64,000 bases of DNA from the NCBI GenBank assembly GCA_018296165.2, contig JACKQL020000004.1, forward strand, positions 1,054,001-1,118,000, read 5' to 3'. Below, one piece after another: positions 57,481-64,000 of this stretch. The position numbers and the translations under genes are program-made. This DNA comes from Termitomyces sp. T153 (lineage: Eukaryota; Basidiomycota; Agaricomycetes; Agaricales; Lyophyllaceae). Position 1 is the first letter of the stretch; each line of letters begins with the position of its first letter. Under the pieces are notes generated by a model. That model saw only the letters and a program-made list of their open reading frames with translations. It did no database searches and was not told the origin of the DNA.

Positions 57481-57847
57481 GAGTTGCCTGAATTTGAAGA
57501 GTATGTTCTGTCCTGGAACCCATTGTGAATTGATGCTTATCTCATGTTGGTTCCAGTGAACAACCAGCACCACGTCCTGGACCATCATGCCATACATCAT
57601 CATGCACCAGACCATATCATTTATATTACAAGTATGTATATTGCCTGTTTTCACACTTACTGTATTCACATGGGTCACAGTAGTGATGCAGATGCCTAGT
57701 CAACAAAATTCTGACTATAAATGACCCGGATTCTGAATTGAAAGGTAGTAGTAACCTGATGCAGCAAGGCAAACTTAAATTTTAGTAATACAAGTTATGA
57801 GATTCTATTGCTAACACAATACATATGCATCATCGTTTCATTGAATT

Positions 57848-59477
57848 ACTTTACTCAATGTTCAAAGATAGATGTAGACAGACAATATATATTTGAAGCA
57901 TGGAGAGATCAACATCGTGACAATGATAATAACACCTAGGCAATCATTGGCGATATCGATCACACTCCTTGTTCTCTTGACCCACTTCTCTCACTCATCT
58001 TGGAATCGGCTTACTTCTCATAATCTAGGCATGGTGACCATACACAATTTCAACCAGGCAGCCAGTACACGTCAATATGTCAATTAATGTCATCTCTGAA
58101 AAGTCAAGCTATTCTCTAATTCCCTGCTGCAGGCCTCCTATTTGAACGTGACTTTTGTGTTGGTGTATGAATTGTTCTTTCTCAATATTAATGTCCCTGC
58201 ATTTCTCCTCAACCCCAACTCTACAGACAATCATTCTCACTTCAAGCAACTACGCAACAAACATACGACAAGGACATGATTATCTCAAGTTATGAGGAGG
58301 TGCAGTGTTATTTGAGCTTGGGGAACCAACAGCTGCCGATTGAGAGTCATCTTGTGGCAGGTCATGGATATGCAGTATGTGGAGGTCATGTTGGGAAGTG
58401 CAAGAAATAGGGATGAGGCCTGCTGTGCGTCACTTTTCCAAATTCTTCTACAAGTATTTGGCTTATAATCATGATCATTGCAGGTATGTCCACATGCTAC
58501 CTGGTTTATATAGCATTGGTGTTGACTATCTGACAACTTGACACTGATTCTGACATTCACATGCTCCTTGAGAAGTGGATGACAGGGATGTTCCAGAGTC
58601 TGGAGCTGAGGCAAATCATTTCTCATTGTGATGTCCACTCCTACTCTACTCTCAAAGTTGATATCATGTGTCTTCCCTTCCTATTGCTGGGTGTTTACTG
58701 GTGCACCTCAAGGCAATCATCAACTCTCAGGATCTCCTCGACATATTTTGTGAAACCCTAAGCAAACCAAGATCTACAAAGTCTAAGAACCTCAAACTCT
58801 CTTATGTGCTCAATAAGTTATCAACTTCATGGACAAAAATGACGTCCAAAGAATAGATGATGGTACAGTTATTCCTGTTCATGCGACTGGGGACTTTAGG
58901 AGTGTTGGATTATGTTTTTGTCAATTGTGTCCCATGTACCTATGATTGCTCTACAATTATTATTAAGGTTGTATCCCACTTCATGTCCATGCCGAGCTGC
59001 TGGTGACTTCCTAATCTACTCCCTCAGTGACTTGCTGATCAAGTCAATCTCTGTTTCTTTGACCTTTCTTGAGTGAAAATACATATTCTATTTTTTTCTG
59101 AACATTTTCCGCTGTAAAATTGTTTCAAGTTTCAATTATTCATTTACAGAAGAAAAAGGATAAAATTATCAAAGAAAAACATAGAAAGAAAAAGGTTCCA
59201 TCTTTTGATGCATACTTTGAAAGTAAATTTGGTTTCTTTTTTCTGAAGAAATATGTAATGAAATATCAGAAAGATTTCCATGCTGTTTATGATGGATAGA
59301 GAGTGGTAAAGAGATATCATTTTGCCACAGGAAAGGGTTTGGATGAAGGTATAAAATTTCCTTAATTTTACTACAAGAAGTTGCTTACATATTTCCTGCC
59401 AAAAAATGACATGGAAGTAGCATGACAGCTTTCTTTGTCACTTTTTCCAAGGGAAACACGTTCCAGCCTCAGCAGTG
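57848..59477 (-). repeat. Right inverted arm of the giant transposon
   Basis: About 1630 bp, the inverted counterpart of 42219-43878. Ends CCTCAGCAGTG, then target duplication CAT. Sampled positions show only scattered single-base differences from the left arm. Confidence 0.93.
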
Positions 59478-59480
59478 CAT

Positions 59481-59849
59481 GCAGTACAGACCATGGGCAT
59501 GCATGAAAAAGACCCTGGTCTGTGCACCAGCAGTGAGCTATAAAAAGAGAAGGAATTTGGAGAGAAGGGGCAGGCAACAATGTACTACAGCTCAGAGAAA
59601 CCCCAAGGAGTGGTTCTCTTAGGCTTACAAGTTTATAGTTGTTTTAGGTTTTATTAATAATATTATTTGGGCCCTTTTAAGAGTACAAGACCATCTCAAG
59701 CTTACAAATAAACCATTTAAACTATACATACTATTGTTACATCTATGTGAGCTTGTGTGTAACTAAGCCTCCAAGCACCTGTGAAAACAAAATTTGATCT
59801 GTTGATCTGATTAATTGACAGCATCAAAACTTACATTTTGCATCAATAT
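59481..59849. other. Spacer between giant transposon and old copia remnant
   Basis: About 370 bp of AT-rich DNA without recognised feature. Confidence 0.5.
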
Positions 59850-62800
59850 CTGAGTGGGTAGCAATCATAATGTAAAGTTGGCATCCTACCACTGATCTGT
59901 TGGGGAGTCTAACAATATTACTCTTCTCCTCTTGTGTCTGACTGTTTTTCCTTGGCCATCTTAGTTTCAGTCCAGGCTTCATTGGCAAGGAGAGGGGGTG
60001 CAAGTCTTTCTGACCAAATTGCTAGACAATGCAGTTGATGAAGGCTGTCTGCAATAAGGATACCAGCCAATTTTCCTTGTCCCAGTTGACTGAGATGCCT
60101 ACAATATATTGTAGTGTGCCCAGGTCCAATATGTTCCACATTCCCCACATCTGCTCTTTAAAATGTTTGTTCTCCTCTTTTGAGCTTGCAATTGGTAGAA
60201 AGTCATCAACATGTACACCTGCCACTACAGTTCCTGACTTCATCCTTTGGTAGTATATGCAGACCTTACATGCTTACTGGGTGAATCCCCATTCCACCAT
60301 CTGGTCATTCAGCATGGTGTTCCAGATCCTCCCTGCCTGCTTCATCCCATATAGTCCCCTCAACAGCTCACACACCTAATCCTCCTTTTCTGATTTCTCA
60401 AAGCCTTCTGGTTGCTCCATGTACTAAACCTCATCATTGGAAAGTACACTGTATAGGAACACTGTTTTCACATCTATTTGAGTTGCATCCCACCCTTCCA
60501 TCACAGCTATGTGCAGTAGTATATGCCATGAATCCATGTGTGCTATTAGTGACATTGTCTTGTTATAATCCTTCCTGTAAATCTGTTTGTACCCCTTAAA
60601 GACCAATTTGACTTTGTATCTGACTGGATTTCCTTGTTTGTTGCATCTGATTTTGAAAACTGGCCATCCTTTTCTGACTTTCTGGCCATGTAGGACTGCA
60701 GATTGTGGCATGAGCCTATAGACACCCATCTCCTTCAGCAACTTTAGCTCCTTGCAGTACTCTTCTTCCCATTTCATGGCATCAGGACCCTCTCATGCCT
60801 CCTTCCATGTCCTTGGCTCCTCCTCAATGTTCATGCACAATGGCTCTATCCCTCCTACAATCTGTAGTGCTAACAGTATTTGGTCATAGTCTATATCTGG
60901 AGTTATGTTTCAATTCTCTGCCAATTCCTTGGCTGTATTGAGTTCTTCCTTGGGTGTTTGCTCTTTCTGTTGTGCCCCTATCATCTCTGTTCATCTCTCT
61001 TCTCCTCTCTCCTTTACTCTATGCTTGCTCTCTCTGACTTCCTCTAACATTTTCTCCATTTGCATGTGAGGTCTATCTCCCTTTGTGGCAGCCCTTTCAG
61101 TGGGGATCCACATTCAATTTGACCTCTGCAGCAAGTCATCTGGAGGTAAGTTGTTGTTCATAGCTACATTGTCCTGAGGTGTCTGTGGTTGTATCTCAAA
61201 GTCTTCCAGGTTGTCATTGCTGTCCTAGGGAAGGGACATGGCTGAATTGTCCAATTGTTGGAGATCTGGGATTGTATCATTGGTCATCTTGAGCTTATCT
61301 GACAGGCAGGTCTTGTGATGCTCAATGAACTTGATGTAGTATGACTGATAGACCTTGTTTATTTTATTCCAGCATCTGTAGGTTTTTTCAGTTTCATATC
61401 CTATAAGGGTGTACTTGATGATCAACATTGGACCTCGGGATTGTGTGTGGGAATGAGTATCAATGAGCAACATCTAATCTTGTGCATATACAAGTAGTCT
61501 GGTTCACATTCAAACCACTTCTTATAAGGTGTTCTGCCTTTGAGAGATTGAGTGGGCATCTTTGCATGTAGATGAGTTGCTGTCAAGTAAAATTCATCCC
61601 AGAGAAACTCTGGGCATCCTGAATCAAGTCTCATGGTTCTGGCTTTCCCCATCAGGGTCCTATGCATTTGCTTGATGTGTTCAATGTGTGCAGTAATATA
61701 TGGTGCACTGTGCTCCTCCACCACTCCTCTTATGTTTAGCCATGCCTCTATCTCCTTACTGTTGAGCTCACCATCAAATCAAACTTGATACTTTCCAATT
61801 TTCAGCCCAGTCTCATTTTCTCTTGCCAGTTCCCATGCTTCCAAAGCTGGTAAAGCAGCTCCTTTATTTTCAGTGGGAATTGACCAAGCCATGTTTGCAT
61901 AGTCATCAACTACATCTAGTATGTAATGATTACCCAACCTTGAGCATACATCAATTGGACCCATCAGATTGGCCCATGCTATCTCAAGCTTGTTACCCTG
62001 TACCCCTCCTGCCTTGTCTTTGGGACTGGGGCTTTGGTCTGTTTTCTGACAATGCAGGAGTCACATTTAAGTGGGGGATGACAAGTAGGCAGGAGCATAC
62101 CTTTGATCCTGTGATCACAGGCTAGTTGTTGTATGGCTTGATAGTTGGCATGACCAAGGCAGCAGTGCCATATCTCAAGGTTGGCTGCTTGGTGCCCTAT
62201 ATGTGCATGTTTGATGGTGGCTGTGGACAAGTCAATTGTGTAGAGTCCCCTCTTATGAAGCAGGGGGCCTTTGGCAAGTACAGTTTTGGTGCATTCATTG
62301 ATGATCTGAACTTTTTTCTTGTCAAAACATGAGTACATTCTATTGTCATTGGAAATTTGGCTGACTGATATGAGGTGAACAGTAGAGTTTAGTGCAGAGT
62401 GCTCTATGTAGGGCAATGTTATTCTTCTGCACTGTGCACAGCTTGATAATGCCCATTTCATATGCAGCAATGGACAAGCCCCCAACTCCTTTTTTGGGTT
62501 TTGAATCAATGGACATGAGGGTAAGAAAATCAGACTTGCATGGCAATATGTGAACTTTTGCACCTAAGTTGACAAAGAATGGGTGGTCTTCTATGGCAGC
62601 AAGCATATAGTCTCTGGGTTCTGGTTAAGAGGTGTAACAGTTGAGGTGTCATCTTTGATTGTCTCTTGAGTGTATTCCTTCCAATCAAGGGAGGTTTTGG
62701 GTTTGTCCTTCTCCTCCTCAGCTGTTACCATCCACCCTTCCCACTCAACCTCCTCAATAAATGTGGTGGAAAGCATATCATCAGTCACTAGCTTTGCAAA

Positions 62801-63844
62801 CATGATGGACTTTGCTTCCCCACTGAGTGTACAGAGCTCATCAAGCTCACCCTGCTCCAATCAGGTAGACTTTACCTGTGGGCCCAGTCAATTGGGTATA
62901 TGCCCTTGCCCCACTTGATGTTTTTGCTCTGGATCCTTGAGAAGAGGCTGCAGTACATGCAGCTTCTTGTGCAGCATTGAACCCTGCTTTTTCCATGATG
63001 CCACTGGGATGGGTGCAGAACCTTGTATCATGTCCACCACAGAGTTGTCCCCATTCTGCACAAGTATGGCAGCACTTTACTTCTGCATGATGGTTGTGTC
63101 CAGGTAACCATGGCTTTGTGGACTGGAACCATCCTTGCATGGTGGCTGCTAGCATTGTATCAGTGGCTAGGCCTGTCCCCATTGTCCTGAGGGTCTGGAG
63201 GTTCTGTATGGTCTCAAGCAACTTCTGAATGTTTTTGGACTTATATGGGGATGCTTTTGTAGTGTCTGTGAGGCCATGTAAGCTTTGGGTTCAAAGGGGC
63301 TTATATTGAGGGCTGCTGAGACTATTCAGCAGCACTACACACTTGTATAAGTCTTTGTCAAGTTCTTTTATGGTGAATATGCAAGCAACAATGTCAGTGA
63401 TACACTTTGCCATGACTATGAGTGGTTCATCTGATGAACACTGTATCTTGAGGACCTCCTGGATTAACACCATCTGCTGGGCAGGCCCCTCATTCTCAGC
63501 ATGAGCTTGAACCTGAGTATACAGGCTTGTGGCAGTCTTATCCTCATCCAGTCCCTTGTACTCTACCTCATCAAGAGCAGTCAATATAACAGCACACACA
63601 AGATCATTTTTTGCCACCCAGTTGTGGTAAGCAACTGGTGCTGCAGTGGTGCTGGGAACAGTAATGAGAGGAGGGAAGATGGGGAATTTTAAGCCAAGTA
63701 GGGAGAGGTGAATGGCAAGTGCTTTTGATCACTTGGTGAAGTTGGTGATCAGCAAGTTGCAGTTGAACTTATCATGTTTCCAATCTGTGCCACAGATGGA
63801 AATTACAGATATGGGGGGGGGGTAGTAGTGTCAGAGGCAGGCAT
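59850..63844 (-). pseudogene. Copia gag-pol polyprotein, decayed copy
   Basis: Order from right: MPASDTTTPP; a G-run at about 63813-63822 that shifts the frame; WVAKNDLVCAVILTALDEVE; a zinc-knuckle-like GQLCGGHDTRFCTHPSG; protease region FFVNLGAKVHILPC, in which the catalytic Asp-Ser-Gly has become Asn-Leu-Gly; IWHCCLGHANYQAIQQLACD; integrase DVVDDYANMAWSIP and EHIKQMHRTLMGKA; RT QGNPVRYKVKLVFKGYKQIY, DATQIDVKTVFLYSVL and VHVDDFLPIASS. Stops and shifts interrupt the frame many times. The uninterrupted NPVRYKVKLVFKGY shows what the young copy looked like before the nested LTR entered at that point. Confidence 0.85.
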
Positions 63845-64000
63845 GTCTGGTGGCATAGCTGATATGGTCCAAGACAAATGGAGGGTTTGGTCATTCTATC
63901 TCAGCAAGGTATTCCCAGCACAAAACAATAGGTGGGAAGGTCATAATATGGAAATCCAGGACAACTGGTATTGCACTGGTCTCACAGTCCCCAAGGGGAA
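59850..64000 (-). mobile_element. Decayed, 3'-truncated copia element, runs off the window
   Basis: Same family as the copia element at 5110-16609 and on the same strand. Homology begins abruptly on the left at IATHSDID, in the segment before RNase H, so RNase H and the 3' LTR are missing. The gag ATG would be at 63844-63842, and the expected 5' LTR would lie just beyond the window edge. CpG dinucleotides are nearly absent compared with the young copy. Confidence 0.85.

Larger units (their letters stand above)
42219..59477. mobile_element. Giant CACTA-related (Plavaka-type) DNA transposon with cargo genes
   Basis: A 17,259-bp unit with inverted ends that begin CACTGCTGAGG. Each end belongs to a near-identical inverted arm of about 1.65 kb. 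The flanking trinucleotides are CAT at 42216-42218 and CAT at 59478-59480, fitting the 3-bp target duplication of CACTA-type elements. Inside are a Tnp2/Plavaka-type transposase (minus), a WD40-repeat gene (minus), a RING-finger gene (minus), a coiled-coil/Ser-Pro-rich gene (plus) and at least two unrecognised coding remnants. Splice sites are widely preserved, but the transposase, WD40 and coiled-coil frames carry TGA stops, mostly where arginine is expected. The copy can therefore not supply its own transposase. The family name rests on transposase motifs, the termini and the duplication length. Confidence 0.85.

Overview
The window reads as nuclear DNA of an agaricomycete-type basidiomycete. 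Host genes are split by many short introns of about 41-68 nt with GTRNGT-like donors. The transposon families (Ty1/copia, a self-primed LTR family, Ty3/gypsy, DIRS and a CACTA-related Plavaka-type element) are those usual in mushroom-forming fungi. No assignment to species is possible from the sequence alone.

Layout. (1) 1-776: the 3' end of a DUF4246 gene. (2) 777-5109: gene-poor DNA with a duplicated 0.2-kb repeat, a 46-bp minisatellite, a fragment copied from the TBC gene, and a relic of the small-peptide gene whose coding part is gone. (3) 5110-16609: a Ty1/copia retrotransposon on the minus strand (373-bp LTRs, 5-bp target duplication AAGAG, half-tRNA-iMet primer site). It is split inside its reverse transcriptase by a second LTR element (6910-12724, target duplication CGCAC). 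That second element has no pol, carries an antisense spliced coiled-coil gene, and shows the sequence signature of Tf1-like self-priming. (4) 16610-26560: a cluster of three small secreted peptide genes (signal peptide, short propeptide, Lys-Arg Kex2 site) and one dead copy, made by tandem segmental duplication. They are interspersed with a tRNA-Thr gene and a TBC-domain Rab-GAP gene. (5) 27322-33605: housekeeping genes: enolase, the ribosome-assembly GTPase NOG2, and divergently from it mitochondrial ribosomal protein uS15m, which carries an in-frame 36-bp minisatellite. (6) 33606-64000: old, strongly CpG-depleted transposon DNA. It holds a DIRS remnant hit by a young solo LTR, a gypsy pol remnant, a 17.26-kb giant inverted-repeat DNA transposon (42219-59477) with a Plavaka/Tnp2-type transposase plus WD40, RING and coiled-coil cargo genes, and a decayed, truncated relative of the copia element that runs off the right edge.

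Two themes connect the regions. First, recurrent segmental duplication links the left flank (TBC fragment plus peptide relic) with the 16.7-26.6 kb peptide/TBC region. Second, many reading-frame breaks in the transposon genes are TGA where the family has arginine (CGA to TGA). Together with loss of CpG, this suggests that cytosine methylation and deamination shaped the right half. Exon limits of host genes were read by hand from frames and splice signals; family calls are from remembered motifs, not from searches.
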